From Pseudomonas putida (GTDB lineage: Bacteria; Pseudomonadota; Gammaproteobacteria; Pseudomonadales; Pseudomonadaceae), in NCBI GenBank assembly GCA_029953615.1, contig CP124529.1:806001-870000 (forward strand): a stretch of 64,000 nt of DNA, given 5' to 3'. The stretch's first letter is position 1, and the number at the start of each line of letters is the position of its first letter. Shown piece by piece: positions 41,575-51,264 of the stretch. The translations under genes were made by a program, and so were the position numbers. Below the pieces are notes generated by a model. It ran no database searches. It was not told the DNA's origin and saw only the letters and a program-made list of their open reading frames with translations.

Positions 41575-42486
41575 ATGAACCTTCGCTTCCTCGAAACCTT
41601 CGTCTGGGTTGCCCGGCTCAAGAGCTTCCGCCTGACCGCAGAAAAGCTGTTCACCACCCAGGCCTCGGTGTCCAGCCGCATCGCTGCGCTGGAGGCCGAC
41701 CTGGGTGTGAAGCTGCTGCTGCGCGATTCACGCGGTGTCAGCCTGACCCCGGAGGGCGGCAAGGTCCTGGAATATGCCGAGCGCATGCTGGAAACCGCCA
41801 AGGCCATGAAGCAGTCGCTGGACAGCGACCGGGCCAAGGTCGGGCGCATCCGTATCGGGGTGATGGACACGGTGATCCACACCTGGATGAGCGCGCTGGT
41901 GGCGGAGCTGACCGAGCGTTACCCGCAGGTGGAGATCGAACTGGTGGCCGACACGGCGCTGAACCTTCGCGAGCAACTGCAAAAGGGCTTTCTCGACGTG
42001 ATCCTGCAGACCGACCTGCTGCGCGAGCAGTCGATCCGCAGCCTGGACCTGGCGCGCTACCCGATGGGTTGGGTGGTGGCCGCCGGCTCGCACCAGCACC
42101 GCGACTACGCGTCACTGGCCGAGCTTGGGCGGGAACGCATCATCACCTTCTCGAAGAACTCGCGGCCGCACCAGGAAGTACTGAGCCTGCTGCAGAGTGC
42201 GGGGGCCGAAACGCCGCGGCTGAATTGTGTGAATTCGGTGGCGGCGATTACCCGGCTGTTGCGCGACGGGTTTGGCATTGGCGCATTACCGCCGGCACTG
42301 GTGGATGCCGAGTTGAGCCGGGGTGAGCTGGTATTGCTGCAGGGGCTGCAACCACCGCCAAGCCTGGAGCTGGTGGTGGCCTGGCAGACCGGGGTGGTAC
42401 TGGTGGATGAAGTGGTCGGGGTTTGCCGGCAGGTGCTGGAGAGGTATGCGCGGGATGTGGGTGGGCAGCGCATAGTATTGGTCTGA
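41575..42486 (+). CDS. LysR-family transcriptional regulator of the pxp operon
   Basis: 303 residues. N-terminal winged HTH (FLETFVWVARLKSFRLTAEK, ASVSSRIAALEADLGVKLL), then a substrate-binding domain. It is read away from the MFS-pxpABC operon across a 128-base gap, the usual place for a LysR protein that controls its neighbour. Ligand unknown; 5-oxoproline is a guess from context. Confidence 0.88.
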   Translation: MNLRFLETFVWVARLKSFRLTAEKLFTTQASVSSRIAALEADLGVKLLLRDSRGVSLTPEGGKVLEYAERMLETAKAMKQSLDSDRAKVGRIRIGVMDTVIHTWMSALVAELTERYPQVEIELVADTALNLREQLQKGFLDVILQTDLLREQSIRSLDLARYPMGWVVAAGSHQHRDYASLAELGRERIITFSKNSRPHQEVLSLLQSAGAETPRLNCVNSVAAITRLLRDGFGIGALPPALVDAELSRGELVLLQGLQPPPSLELVVAWQTGVVLVDEVVGVCRQVLERYARDVGGQRIVLV

Positions 42487-42507
42487 CTGATTGGCTTTGT
42501 CTGTGCG

Positions 42508-42601
42508 GGCCCTTTCGCGGGCTTGCCCGCTCCCACAAGAACTGCACAGCTCTCAAGGCCTGTGATGATCCTGTGGGAGCGGGCAAGCCCGCGAAAGGGC
42601 C
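42508..42601. repeat. REP inverted pair
   Basis: Facing units at 42508-42536 and 42572-42601 in the gap between the convergent LysR and DUF2937 genes. Confidence 0.9.
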
Positions 42602-42620
42602 GGCAAAGACACATTAAAAA

Positions 42621-43143
42621 TCAGCGCCAGCTCTCTTTCACCGCCCTGCGCCGCCCACCCAGGATCACCCAGCCAATCGTCAGCAACAGGCTCTCGACCA
42701 CGAAGGCCAGCACAAACCCTGCACCGACGCCCCAGCCAATCGCCTCGGGCACCAGCAGAATCTGGTAGCTGTAGCCATTGAGGGTTTCGTCGCGCAACTG
42801 CGGGTCGGCCTGCACCAGCACGTGCCAGGTACGCAGTGCCCATGGCCCCTGCAGCGCCTGCCATTCGTTTTCCAGCAGTTCGTTGCGGATCATCAGGCTT
42901 TCGATGCTGTTGGCGTCACTGAGGAATACCGGGTCGTCGCTACTGCGGTAATGCCGCAGCAGCGCCTGCAGGTCACCATTGAAGAAGCGTTCGGCGGTCT
43001 GGCCGGAAACCGTCGAGCGCCTCGCGCGATTCGAACAGGTGCGCCTCGACCCGCTGGCTGTAGTCCTTCACCAGCCCCGGAACCTGGATACCGGCCAGCA
43101 GGCCGAAGGTGAACAGCAGCAACCGCAGGTAACTTCTGAACAT
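42621..43143 (-). CDS. DUF2937-family membrane protein (frameshifted near 43005)
   Basis: Small inner-membrane protein: N-terminal helix (YLRLLLFTFGLLAGIQVPGL), an external charged part (FFNGDLQALLRHYRSSDDPVF), and a C-terminal helix (AIGWGVGAGFVLAFVVESLL). This is the DUF2937 layout common in Pseudomonas. One extra G in GG at 43005-43006 splits it after about residue 53; removing it gives LDGFGQTAERFFNG and 173 residues. Ninth base after the amidotransferase stop, so part of a three-gene operon. Function unknown. Confidence 0.75.
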
Positions 43144-43152
43144 GCCGCGTCC

Positions 43153-43926
43153 TTAGCTCTGGCCGTGCGCCACGCACTCGCCGTGCCGCCACAGGGCCCA
43201 CTGACCCGGTGCGTAGCGCTGCCAGGTCTCGTTTTCGGTCAAGGCCTCGGTGGCGATCACCGTGACCACGTCGTTGGGGGTGGTTTCGGTGTGAAAATCG
43301 ACGATCAGGTCGACATCCTTCAACCGTGCCGCACCAAAGGGCGCACGGCGGGTAATGTGCACCAGCTTGGTCGAACAGAAGCAGAACAGCCAGTCGCCGT
43401 CGCTGAGCATGCAGTTGAACACGCCCTGGCCGCGGTAGCCGGCACAGGCTTCGACCAGCACCGGCAGCAGCTGTTCCACCGGCACGGGCTCGGGGAAGGC
43501 ACTGCGGATCCGGTTGAGCAGGTCGCAGAAGGCCGCCTCGCTGTCGGTGTCGCCCACCGGCCGGTAGAAACTGGCCTGGCCCTTGAAGTCACCCAACTGG
43601 CCATTGTGCGCGAAGCACCAGTTGCGGCCCCACATCTCCCGCACGAACGGGTGGGTGTTGGACAGGCACACCTTGCCGACGTTTGCCTGGCGTATGTGGC
43701 CGATGACCACTTCACTCTTGATCGGGTAACGCTGCACCAGGTTGGCCACTTCCGACTCGCTGCTGGCGGCCGGGTCCTGGAACAGGCGCAGGCCACGGCC
43801 TTCGTAGAAGCCGATGCCCCAGCCGTCACGGTGCGGGCCGGTACGGCCGCCGCGCTGCATCAGGCCGGTGAAGCTGAAGACGATGTCGGTGGGAACGTTG
43901 GCACTCATGCCCAGCAGTTCGCACAT
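43153..43926 (-). CDS. Class II glutamine amidotransferase (YafJ-like)
   Basis: 257 residues. Cys2 (MCELLGMSA) is the expected N-terminal nucleophile after Met removal; RDGWGIGFYEG, HIRQAN, NTHPFVRE and FAHNGQL are the Ntn glutaminase motifs. There is no synthetase domain, so this is a stand-alone glutaminase-type protein of unknown acceptor, like E. coli YafJ. Lies between two membrane protein genes read the same way (gaps 14 and 9 bases). Confidence 0.9.
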   Translation of the reverse strand: MCELLGMSANVPTDIVFSFTGLMQRGGRTGPHRDGWGIGFYEGRGLRLFQDPAASSESEVANLVQRYPIKSEVVIGHIRQANVGKVCLSNTHPFVREMWGRNWCFAHNGQLGDFKGQASFYRPVGDTDSEAAFCDLLNRIRSAFPEPVPVEQLLPVLVEACAGYRGQGVFNCMLSDGDWLFCFCSTKLVHITRRAPFGAARLKDVDLIVDFHTETTPNDVVTVIATEALTENETWQRYAPGQWALWRHGECVAHGQS

Positions 43927-43940
43927 AGGCGTGTCTCCAC

Positions 43941-44438
43941 TTACAGACGGGGCTCGACCCGGCCGCCGCCATGCAGGGCGGCAGGGCGTGGGTCGTCAAG
44001 GTAGCGGTCCCGGCGCTCGGCGGCCAACGGCGCCTGGGCAGCGAGTGCGTCATCTTCGGCGACCTGGCGCTGGGCCGCGGCCTCGGCCTGGGCGCGGCGC
44101 TCGCGGGCGCGCTTTTCCAGCGGCCAGCGCAGCGCCACGAAGAGGAAATAGAGGCTGAAGGCGAACATGCCGTACATGGCAAAGTCCGACACCGCGCGCC
44201 AGGCGTTGTTGCCGACCTTGAAGGCGACATCCAGGGCTGTGATGGCGATGGCCGGGGCGAAGCTGTCCTTGACCGGGTCGACGATGGTCGGGGTCAGCAG
44301 CAGCACCGCCAGCACCACCCGCAGCGGTTCGCGCAGCCAGCGCCACATCCAGCCGGTGAGCTTGAAGCCCACCAGCAGGCAGCCCAGGGCGGCAACCGCG
44401 TATAGGCCCCAGGCCAGGGTGTAGTCGTTCTCGGTCAT
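43941..44438 (-). CDS. Conserved membrane protein, first gene of the amidotransferase operon
   Basis: 165 residues with about four hydrophobic segments in the first 115 residues (GLYAVAALGCLLVGFKL, LRVVLAVLLLTPTIVDPV, DFAMYGMFAFSLYFLFVAL), then a charged, Ala-rich tail (RARERRAQAEAAAQRQVAEDD). I know the arrangement from Pseudomonas genomes but no function. The fixed link with the YafJ-like gene suggests a joint role. Confidence 0.75.
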   Translation of the reverse strand: MTENDYTLAWGLYAVAALGCLLVGFKLTGWMWRWLREPLRVVLAVLLLTPTIVDPVKDSFAPAIAITALDVAFKVGNNAWRAVSDFAMYGMFAFSLYFLFVALRWPLEKRARERRAQAEAAAQRQVAEDDALAAQAPLAAERRDRYLDDPRPAALHGGGRVEPRL

Positions 44439-44503
44439 GGTGTTCGTGCAAGCCAGGCAAAGAGATGCCTATGATAAACACTTTTCCGGGCGCAGACAGT
44501 GTT

Positions 44504-44617
44504 TGCCTGTGCCGGCCTCTTCGCGGGCTTGCCCGCTCCCACAGGGACCGCACAGATTTCAAGAACTGTGGTGAACCTGTGGGAGCGGGCAAGCCCGCGA
44601 AGAGGCCGGCACAGGCA
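44504..44617. repeat. REP inverted pair with 42-base arms
   Basis: 44504-44545 and 44576-44617 are reverse complements over 42 bases (TGCCTGTGCCGGCCTCTTCG outward, REP core inward). Located between divergent genes and ending 21 bases ahead of the ptrB ATG, so it lies in the ptrB leader. Confidence 0.9.
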
Positions 44618-44638
44618 ACCCCAATCAAGAGATCCTCA

Positions 44639-46682
44639 ATGCCAACCAAGCCCCAACCCCCTATTGCCCACGCCGACAACACCGCCGACCCGTACGCCTG
44701 GCTGCAACAGCGCGACTCCCCCGAGGTGCTTGCCTACCTGCAGGCCGAGAACGCCTATCAGGAAGCCTGTCTGACCGACCAGGCGCCACTGCGCGAGCAG
44801 CTGTTCGAAGAGATCAAGGGCCGCATCCTGGAAACCGACCTGTCGCTGCCGGCGCCGTGGGGCCCCTACCTGTACTACACCCGTACCACCGCAGGCGACG
44901 AATACCCGCGCCACTACCGCTGCCCACGCCCGGCCGACGACTCCAACACGGTCGATGAAAGCCAGGAACAACTGCTGCTTGACCCCAACGCCCTGGCCAA
45001 CGGTGGCTTCCTGTCCCTCGGCGCGTTCAACGTCAGCCCCGACCACCGCCTGCTGGCCTACAGCCTGGACACCAGCGGCGACGAAATCTACACCCTGTAC
45101 GTCAAGGACCTGGCCAGTGGCAGCGTCACCACCCTGCCCTTCGACGACTGCGACGGCAGCCTGACCTGGGCCAACGACAGCCAGACACTGTTCTTCGCCG
45201 AACTGGACGACACCCACCGGCCGTGGCGCCTGCGTCGCCACACCCTGGGCAACGAAGGCGCGCAGATTGTGTTCGAGGAGCCCGACGGGCGCTTCTTCCT
45301 GCACTGCTACCGCACCAGTTCCGAACGCCAGCTGGTGCTGTTGCTCAACAGCAAGACCACCAGCGAGGCCTGGGTGCTGGACGCGGAAACCCCGCAGGCA
45401 CCGTTCACTTGCCTGGCGCCACGCGTCGAAGGCCACGAATACTTCCCCGACCACGGCCAGCTCGACGGCCAGTGGCGCTGGTTCATCCGCACCAACCAGG
45501 ACGGCATCAACTTCGCCTTGTATCACGCTCCGGTCGCACCGGTGCCCAGCCGTGAGCAGTGGCAGGTGCTGGTGCCGCACCGCGACGCGATCATGCTCGA
45601 GGGCCTCAGCCTGAATGCCACTGCGCTGACCCTTAGCCTGCGCGAAGGCGGCCTGCCGATCATCGAAGTACGTCCCCAAGGCCTGGCGGCCTACCGTGTC
45701 GAACTGCCCGATGCGGCCTACAGCCTGTACGTGCAGGACAGCCTGGAGTTCGCCAGCCCGCGCCTGCGCCTGCGCTACGAGGCCCTCAACCGCCCCGCCC
45801 AGGTGCGCCAGCTGGAACTGGCTACTGGCGCCCAGGCGGTGCTCAAGCAAACCCCGGTACTCGGGCCGTTCAATGCCGATGACTACGTCAGCGAGCGCCT
45901 GTGGGCCACCGCAGCGGACGGCACCCGGGTGCCGATCAGCCTGGTGCGCCGGCGCCAGGACCTGGGCCAGACCATGCCGCTGTACCTGTATGGCTACGGC
46001 GCCCTATGGCGAAAGCCTCGACCCGTGGTTTTCGCATGCGCGCCTGAGCCTGCTGGAGCGCGGCGTGGCCTTTGCCATCGCGCATGTGCGTGGTGGTGGC
46101 GAACTGGGCGAAGCCTGGTACCGTGCCGGCAAGCAGGAGCACAAGCACAACACGTTCAGCGACTTCATCGCTTGTGCCGAGCACCTGATCGCCGAAGGTG
46201 TGACGGCTGCCGACCGCCTGGCCATAAGTGGCGGCAGCGCTGGTGGCCTGCTGATGGGTGCAGTGCTCAACCTGCGCCCCGAGCTGTTCCGCTGCGCGAT
46301 TGCCGAAGTGCCGTTCGTCGACGTGCTCAATACCATGCTCGACCCTGAGCTGCCGCTGACCGTGACCGAGTACGACGAATGGGGCAACCCTGAAGAGCCG
46401 GAGGTGTATGAGCGGATCAAGGCCTACGCACCGTACGAGAACGTGAAGGAACAGGCCTACCCGGCGATGCTGGTGGTGGCGGGCTACAACGACAGCCGCG
46501 TGCAGTACTGGGAAGCGGCCAAGTGGGTGGCGCGGCTGCGCACGCGCAAGACCGACGACAATCTGCTGCTGCTCAAGACCGAAATGGGCGCTGGCCATGG
46601 CGGGATGAGTGGGCGGTACCAGGGCTTGAAGGATGTGGCGCTGGAGTATGCGTTCGTGTTTGGTGAGCTGGGTGTGGCGTAA
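44639..46682 (+). CDS. ptrB: Oligopeptidase B (S9 prolyl-oligopeptidase family) (frameshifted near 46003)
   Basis: Serine peptidase cleaving after basic residues in short peptides. N-terminal beta-propeller (from DPYAWLQQRDSPEVLAYLQ; GEYPRHYR-like sequence) and C-terminal alpha/beta-hydrolase with catalytic Ser in SGGSAGG, Asp in YNDSRVQYWE and His in GAGHGGMSG. The frame breaks in YGYGAYGESLDPWF: an extra C in CCC at 46002-46004. Without it the protein has 680 residues, the normal family size. ATG at 44639 chosen because MPTKPQPPIAHADN precedes the family start closely. Confidence 0.88.
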
Positions 46683-46710
46683 AACCCAGGGTTGAGCACC
46701 CGCGCCGATC

Positions 46711-46815
46711 CCTGTGGGAGCGGGCATGCCCGCGAAGAACTCAACGCGGTGGTTGGCACCGGCTTCGCCGGTGTTCGCGGCGGTTCGACGCCTCGACATG
46801 CCCGCTCCCACAGGA
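46711..46815. repeat. REP pair with a spacer hairpin
   Basis: Outer units at 46711-46737 and 46797-46815 face each other; between them is the hairpin GGCACCGGCTTCGCCGGTG at 46756-46773. Lies between the convergent ptrB and proline-rich protein genes. Confidence 0.8.
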
Positions 46816-46836
46816 TCCGGTGCAGGCTGATTTTAT

Positions 46837-47115
46837 TTAATCATCATCCACCGCCGGCTTCGGCGGCTCCGGCCGCAACCCCGGCAACGGCTGATCTTTC
46901 GGCGGCCCGGGTACCGGCATCGGCGGTAACAATGGCGCCCCCGGCTTGTTGTCGTAGGCCTTGGGCGGCGTACTGGGGGTAATCTGCGGATATGGCGTAG
47001 GCGTAGGCGTACCTGGTGCACCGGGCACCGGCGTGGTCAGCCGGGGTGGCGTACTGGCAGCTTCGGCCATGGCCAGGCCGGCCAACATCAGCAGAGCGAG
47101 GATCGCGCGAAACAT
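46837..47115 (-). CDS. Exported proline-rich small protein
   Basis: 92 residues: a signal peptide (MFRAILALLMLAGLAMAEAA), then a mature part that is about one third proline (PVPGAPGTPTPTPYPQITPS, PPMPVPGPPKDQPLPGLRP). No domain is visible; such sequences are probably disordered and periplasmic. The ATG at 47115 has a perfect AGGAGG ahead; the longer frame starting at 47577 covers the antisense of the yajD-like gene and is not supported. Confidence 0.7.
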   Translation of the reverse strand: MFRAILALLMLAGLAMAEAASTPPRLTTPVPGAPGTPTPTPYPQITPSTPPKAYDNKPGAPLLPPMPVPGPPKDQPLPGLRPEPPKPAVDDD

Positions 47116-47247
47116 CAGCAACCTCCTGTCGGGAACCTTCCTACAGGCTACGCCTAAATCCAGGCTTCCGCCTGTCCGCCTGCCCCGCAAGCGCGCTAGA
47201 CTCAGTGGCATAACCGTCATTTGCCTGATCAGTACAAAGGAAACACC

Positions 47248-47619
47248 ATGAGCTCCACCTCTTCCGCCGCTGCCACCGCGCGACTGGACCGCATCCTGGC
47301 CGATGCCAAGCGCGACAAGGAAATGGGCTACCGCGACAAGGCCCTGAAAATGTACCCGCACGTCTGCGGCCGCTGCGCCCGCGAGTTCTCCGGCAAGCGC
47401 CTGAGCGAGCTGACCGTGCACCACCGCGACCACAACCACGACAACAACCCGCAGGACGGCTCCAACTGGGAGTTGCTGTGCCTGTACTGCCACGACAACG
47501 AGCACTCGCGCTACACCGACCAGCAGTACTTCAGCGAAGGCTCCACCAGCACCCCGAGCATCGCCAAGGCCACCCATAACCCGTTCGCCGGGCTGGCGGG
47601 CATGCTGAAGAAAGACTGA
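47248..47619 (+). CDS. YajD-family HNH nuclease-like protein
   Basis: 123 residues. The zinc/HNH core is CGRCAREFSGKRLSELTVHH..DHNHDNNP..NWELLCLYCHDNEHSRY, with four Cys in two CxxC pairs and the HH, N and H catalytic pattern. This matches the E. coli YajD family, of unknown biological role. Start ATG 47248 with AAAGGAAA ahead. Confidence 0.85.
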   Translation: MSSTSSAAATARLDRILADAKRDKEMGYRDKALKMYPHVCGRCAREFSGKRLSELTVHHRDHNHDNNPQDGSNWELLCLYCHDNEHSRYTDQQYFSEGSTSTPSIAKATHNPFAGLAGMLKKD

Positions 47620-47689
47620 CCATCGATTCGCCCCCCGCTGCTACCGGGCAGCCCGTATAATCGCGCTTTTTTCGCGAAGGGCCCCGGTC

Positions 47690-48160
47690 GTGGCAAACAA
47701 ACGATACAGCTGCATCGGCCTGTTCAACCCCAAGTCGGCAGAGAACGTCGGCTCGGTGATGCGCGCCGCGGGTTGCTACGGCGTCAATTCGGTGTTCTAC
47801 ACCGGCAAACGCTATGAGCGTGCCCGTGACTTCGTCACCGACACCAAGCGCGTGCACTACGACATCCCGCTGATCGGCATCGATGACCTGCAGCGCATCA
47901 TCCCGCTGGGCTGCACGCCGGTGGCTGTAGAACTGGTTGAAGGTGCGCGGCCATTGCCGGAGTACACCCACCCGGACCGGGCTATCTATATCTTCGGGCC
48001 GGAAGACGGCAGCCTCAGTGCCGATGTACGGGCGTGGTGCGAAGAGACCATCTACATTCCGACCGACGGCTGCATGAACCTGGCGGCGACGGTGAACGTG
48101 GTGCTGTATGACCGCATGGCCAAGGGCCTGAACACCCGTTCGGGGCCCCGGTTCAAATAG
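47690..48160 (+). CDS. TrmH/SpoU-family RNA methyltransferase
   Basis: 156 residues, a SPOUT methyltransferase with the three knot motifs: NPKSAENVGSVMRAAGCYG, IYIFGPEDGSLS and IPTDGCMNLAATVNVVLYDR. It should methylate a ribose in tRNA or rRNA using SAM; the substrate cannot be read from sequence. It starts with GTG (MANKRYSC), as no ATG fits the conserved N-terminus. Confidence 0.88.
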   Translation: MANKRYSCIGLFNPKSAENVGSVMRAAGCYGVNSVFYTGKRYERARDFVTDTKRVHYDIPLIGIDDLQRIIPLGCTPVAVELVEGARPLPEYTHPDRAIYIFGPEDGSLSADVRAWCEETIYIPTDGCMNLAATVNVVLYDRMAKGLNTRSGPRFK

Positions 48161-48222
48161 CCGACTGAACGATGACGGTGGCCGACAGGTCACCTGCATA
48201 CACTTCAGACGGAGACCTTGCC

Positions 48223-48564
48223 ATGCTTGATATACATTCGGCAGCGACATCGCAGGACAACAATGTTCATGGCCTTGAGCGTGCCAGTTCGCTGGCTGGT
48301 GGCGCGTTGATGGTAAGCAAGGGGTTGCGCCACGGCGGCCTTGTCGGCTTGTTGCAGATTGCCGTGGGCGGCCTGGCCCTGGCTCGGGGCTTCAGCGGGC
48401 ACTGTGCAACCAAGGCCTGGTGGCAGCGGCATCGGCAGGAATATCACCGCTTGCGTTCGGACATCGAGCGCAGCGCGGCGGAGCTGGAGGCATTGAAGGC
48501 CAGTGCCGACGCAGCGACGCGGGGGGTGACGGTGACCGGGAAAGATCCGTTGGCTGGCAGTTGA
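48223..48564 (+). CDS. DUF2892/YgaP-like membrane-associated protein
   Basis: 113 residues. The middle (ERASSLAGGALMVSKGLRHG, GLVGLLQIAVGGLALARGFSGHC) has the paired small-residue helices of DUF2892/YgaP-type domains; the tail is a short coiled coil (RQEYHRLRSDIERSAAELEALKA). No rhodanese part is attached. RBS GGAGACC ahead of the ATG. Function unknown. Confidence 0.75.
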   Translation: MLDIHSAATSQDNNVHGLERASSLAGGALMVSKGLRHGGLVGLLQIAVGGLALARGFSGHCATKAWWQRHRQEYHRLRSDIERSAAELEALKASADAATRGVTVTGKDPLAGS

Positions 48565-48572
48565 TCCTGCAC

Positions 48573-48685
48573 TGCCTGTGTTGGCCCTTTCGCGGGCGCG
48601 CCCGCTCCCACATGTACCGAATTGCCGCTGAGCCCTGCGCGGTCCTGTGGGAGCGGGCGTGCCCGCGAAAGGGCCGGCACAGGCA
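48573..48685. repeat. REP inverted pair with about 40-base arms
   Basis: 48573-48612 and 48646-48685 are near-complete reverse complements, with the REP core inside. Located between convergent genes. Confidence 0.9.
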
Positions 48686-48695
48686 CTGAAGAGCC

Positions 48696-49904
48696 CTAGC
48701 GCAACGCCTTGCTCTGCAACACCTCGGAGCGCCGCCCCAGCACATTCTCGCTGATCTGCACGAAGTCTTCGGTGCTCACGCCTGGCAAGCGCATCAGCCC
48801 CCGGGCCACATCGTCCAGCGAGCGCTTGGCCTGGGTGTGGATGCGGATTTCCTTGTCCAGCGCCTGCAGCAACATCACCCCACGCGCTACCTGCGCCGGG
48901 GTGGCATGCTCGCCTTTGAGCCGGGTGACTTTGGCACCCTGCTTGCTCAGGCGCGCCTGCCAGGCCTGGTAACGGTCGTCACTTACCCCGCCCGAGCGGC
49001 GCAGCAACTCGCTGGCGTAATATTCGGTCAGGCTTTCCACCAGCCAGTCACTGCCATCACGCCCATGGATCTGCGCAAACAGTTGCACCACTTCACGCAG
49101 CAACGGGCTGCTGCCATTCTCGCTGATCATCGGCCGGGCGCTGTGCAGGTACAACGACCCCTGCGCAGCCATCGCCCCGCGCCACATGCCGTCACGGGCA
49201 CCGACCAGCAGCAGCTTCGGCGGGTTGCGCGGGAACACCGCCTGCAATTGCGGCCAGACAAAGGTCAGCAGGGTCAGGTTGTCCATGCGCCGCATACCCT
49301 GCCCCACCGGTGCGGCCACGGTAACCTCGGTTTCGCCCAGGCGGGCGCGGCGGCTGCCCAGGTCGCCGGCAAGCATCCAGCCGGTGGGGCGGTCGAACAG
49401 GCGCGAAACGTTGTCGATGCGGAACTTGTCCTTGCCGATGCGTGGCCATGAGGTCTCGATGCTCTTCCAGCCCTCGGGCAGGTCGAACGCCAGCCGCGCC
49501 ACCAGCTCGGTGCCATCCTGCTGGTCGAGGCGCGCAGGCGGTACCAGTTGGTCGCCGAGGAATAGCGCCCAATGCGGGGTGATGCGCGACGAATAGGCGC
49601 CGCTGGCGCGTTTCTGGTCCAGTTGCACGCGGTAGCTGAGGCTGGTCTTGCCAGCCGCCGGTTGCCACACACCACGCTGGCCCTGCATTTGCCATTGGCC
49701 ATCAGCCTGGAAGCCGCTGTAGGCCCCGGCCTTGCCCAGGTCGAAGTCCAGGCTGCGCACGGCACTGCCTTCGGCCAAGGTGAGGCGGACCTCCGCCTGG
49801 CCACTGGCCGGTAACAGGCGCACCTGGTAGTCGAGCTCGACCTTTTTCGCCCAGGCCGGCGAGCTGGCCATCAGGCCCAACAGCAACAACAGCTGGCAAC
49901 GCAT
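48696..49904 (-). CDS. Exported M1/M61-like protein with degenerate zinc-peptidase motif
   Basis: 402 residues: signal peptide (LLLLLGLMASSPAWA), beta-rich N-terminal half (VELDYQVRLLPASGQAEVRL), helical C-terminal half. REVVQLFAQIHGRDGSDWLVESLTEYYASELL aligns in layout with the HExxH...WLxEGxxxYY of M1/M61 peptidases, but the HExxH site reads VQLFA, so it should not bind zinc. It is probably a catalytically dead, periplasmic peptidase-like protein. The alignment is by eye; no close family name is offered. Confidence 0.7.
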   Translation of the reverse strand: MRCQLLLLLGLMASSPAWAKKVELDYQVRLLPASGQAEVRLTLAEGSAVRSLDFDLGKAGAYSGFQADGQWQMQGQRGVWQPAAGKTSLSYRVQLDQKRASGAYSSRITPHWALFLGDQLVPPARLDQQDGTELVARLAFDLPEGWKSIETSWPRIGKDKFRIDNVSRLFDRPTGWMLAGDLGSRRARLGETEVTVAAPVGQGMRRMDNLTLLTFVWPQLQAVFPRNPPKLLLVGARDGMWRGAMAAQGSLYLHSARPMISENGSSPLLREVVQLFAQIHGRDGSDWLVESLTEYYASELLRRSGGVSDDRYQAWQARLSKQGAKVTRLKGEHATPAQVARGVMLLQALDKEIRIHTQAKRSLDDVARGLMRLPGVSTEDFVQISENVLGRRSEVLQSKALR

Positions 49905-49945
49905 ACAGAAACTCCTTGTTTCCCCGTGGCAGCGGGCCGCGCCGA

Positions 49946-50395
49946 TCAGCTGGCGCGGAAGATCAGGTGGTCTTCCCAGTCATCTTCGTGCACATCGTGT
50001 TCACTGAGCATGCGCCCCGACTGGGAAATGCGCTGTTCATGGACCTGCTGGCGGTCGCCGCAGACCAGGTGGTGCCAGGCTGGCAGATCCTTGCCTTCGC
50101 TGACCAGGCGGTAGCCGCAGGTGCTCGGCAGCCACTTGAACTGGTCGGCCTTGCCCGGGGTGAGCTGGATGCAGTCGGGGACCTGGGCGAAGCGGTTGGG
50201 GTAATCGCTGCACTGGCAGGTATCCAGATCCAGCAATTTGCAGGCGACGCGTGTGTAATAGACGCTGTTATCGTCCTCGTCCTCAAGCTTTTGCAAGCAG
50301 CACAGGCCGCAGCCGTCACACAGCGACTCCCACTCTTGCGGGCTGAGTTGCTCGAGGGTCTTGCGCCGCCAGAACGGCGCGTTTTCAGCGATCAT
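49946..50395 (-). CDS. ycgN: YcgN-family cysteine cluster protein (UPF0260)
   Basis: 149 residues with the [12 protein letters not shown] cysteine cluster, further Cys in [16 protein letters not shown] and [13 protein letters not shown] sequence, and WHHLVCGD. These Cys probably bind a metal or Fe-S centre. I chose ATG 50395 ([17 protein letters not shown]) because AGGAAA precedes it; an ATG at 50413 is also possible. Function unknown. Confidence 0.87.
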   Translation of the reverse strand: MIAENAPFWRRKTLEQLSPQEWESLCDGCGLCCLQKLEDEDDNSVYYTRVACKLLDLDTCQCSDYPNRFAQVPDCIQLTPGKADQFKWLPSTCGYRLVSEGKDLPAWHHLVCGDRQQVHEQRISQSGRMLSEHDVHEDDWEDHLIFRAS

Positions 50396-50539
50396 GACAC
50401 GGGTTTCCTGCATTCATCTTGGGGCCACGGCGCGCGGCGGCGCCAGTCTAGAGCCTGGCCTTCGGCAAAGCCAGACCGCTTGTCAGTCGCGACGCGACGC
50501 AGTAGCGTGCGCGTTTCCCGTCCTTTTGCAGGAGCCGCC

Positions 50540-51133
50540 ATGAGCGCCAACCCCCGCATTGCCGATTACGCCATCAACGAGCAGTTCATCAACCGCTGGT
50601 CGCCACGCGCCTTCACCGCCGAGCCGATCAGCGAAGAAACCTTGCTGAGCTTCCTCGAAGCGGCTCGCTGGGCGCCGTCGGCGAACAACTCGCAACCTTG
50701 GCGCTTCCTCTATGCCCGCCGTGACACGCCGAACTGGGAGCGTTACCTGAACCTGCTGGTGCCGGCCAACCGCAGCTGGGCGCAACAGGCTTCGGCGCTG
50801 GTGCTGGTGATTTCCAAGACCACCTACGCCGCACCGGGCACCACGGAAGAAAAACCGGCGCTGTGGCACACCTTCGACACCGGCTCCGCCTGGGGGCACC
50901 TGGCCCTGCAAGCCAGCATCAGCGGCTGGCATACCCATGGCATGGCCGGTTTCGACCAGGCGCTGGCGCGTCAGGAGTTGAAGGTGCCTGAAGGCTACGT
51001 GCTGCATGCCATGGTGGCAATTGGCAAGCTGGGCGACAAGGCCAGCCTGAACGAAGCCCTGCAGGCGCGTGAAGTGCCCAGCCCGCGCAAGCCACTGAGC
51101 GAGCTGGCGGCCGAGGGTGATTTCAGCCTGTAA
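50540..51133 (+). CDS. Nitroreductase-family FMN oxidoreductase
   Basis: 197 residues. RWSPRAFTAEPISEETLLSFLEAARWAPSANNSQPWRFLY is the FMN-binding N-terminal signature; HMALQAS-like GHLALQASISGWHTHGM and VAIGKLG complete the fold. It should reduce nitro or quinone-type substrates with NAD(P)H. ATG 50540 with CAGGAG ahead. Divergent from ycgN. Confidence 0.9.
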   Translation: MSANPRIADYAINEQFINRWSPRAFTAEPISEETLLSFLEAARWAPSANNSQPWRFLYARRDTPNWERYLNLLVPANRSWAQQASALVLVISKTTYAAPGTTEEKPALWHTFDTGSAWGHLALQASISGWHTHGMAGFDQALARQELKVPEGYVLHAMVAIGKLGDKASLNEALQAREVPSPRKPLSELAAEGDFSL

Positions 51134-51145
51134 GCCTTGCATTGG

Positions 51146-51253
51146 CTGTACCGGCCTTTTCGCGGGCTCGCCCGCTCCCACAGGTACAACACACCCTTCG
51201 AGGGCGGCGCAATACCTGTGGGAGCGGGCAAGCCCGCGAAAAGGCCGGTACAG
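51146..51253. repeat. REP inverted pair with about 39-base arms
   Basis: Facing units 51146-51184 and 51215-51253 (CTGTACCGGCCTTTTCGCGG outward). Between the convergent nitroreductase and dehydrogenase genes. Confidence 0.9.
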
Positions 51254-51264
51254 GCACTACAAAA

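Noticed and set aside
46837..47577. A 246-residue protein including the proline-rich gene
   Set aside because: The upstream part is antisense to the HNH gene, and a perfect AGGAGG precedes the ATG at 47115.
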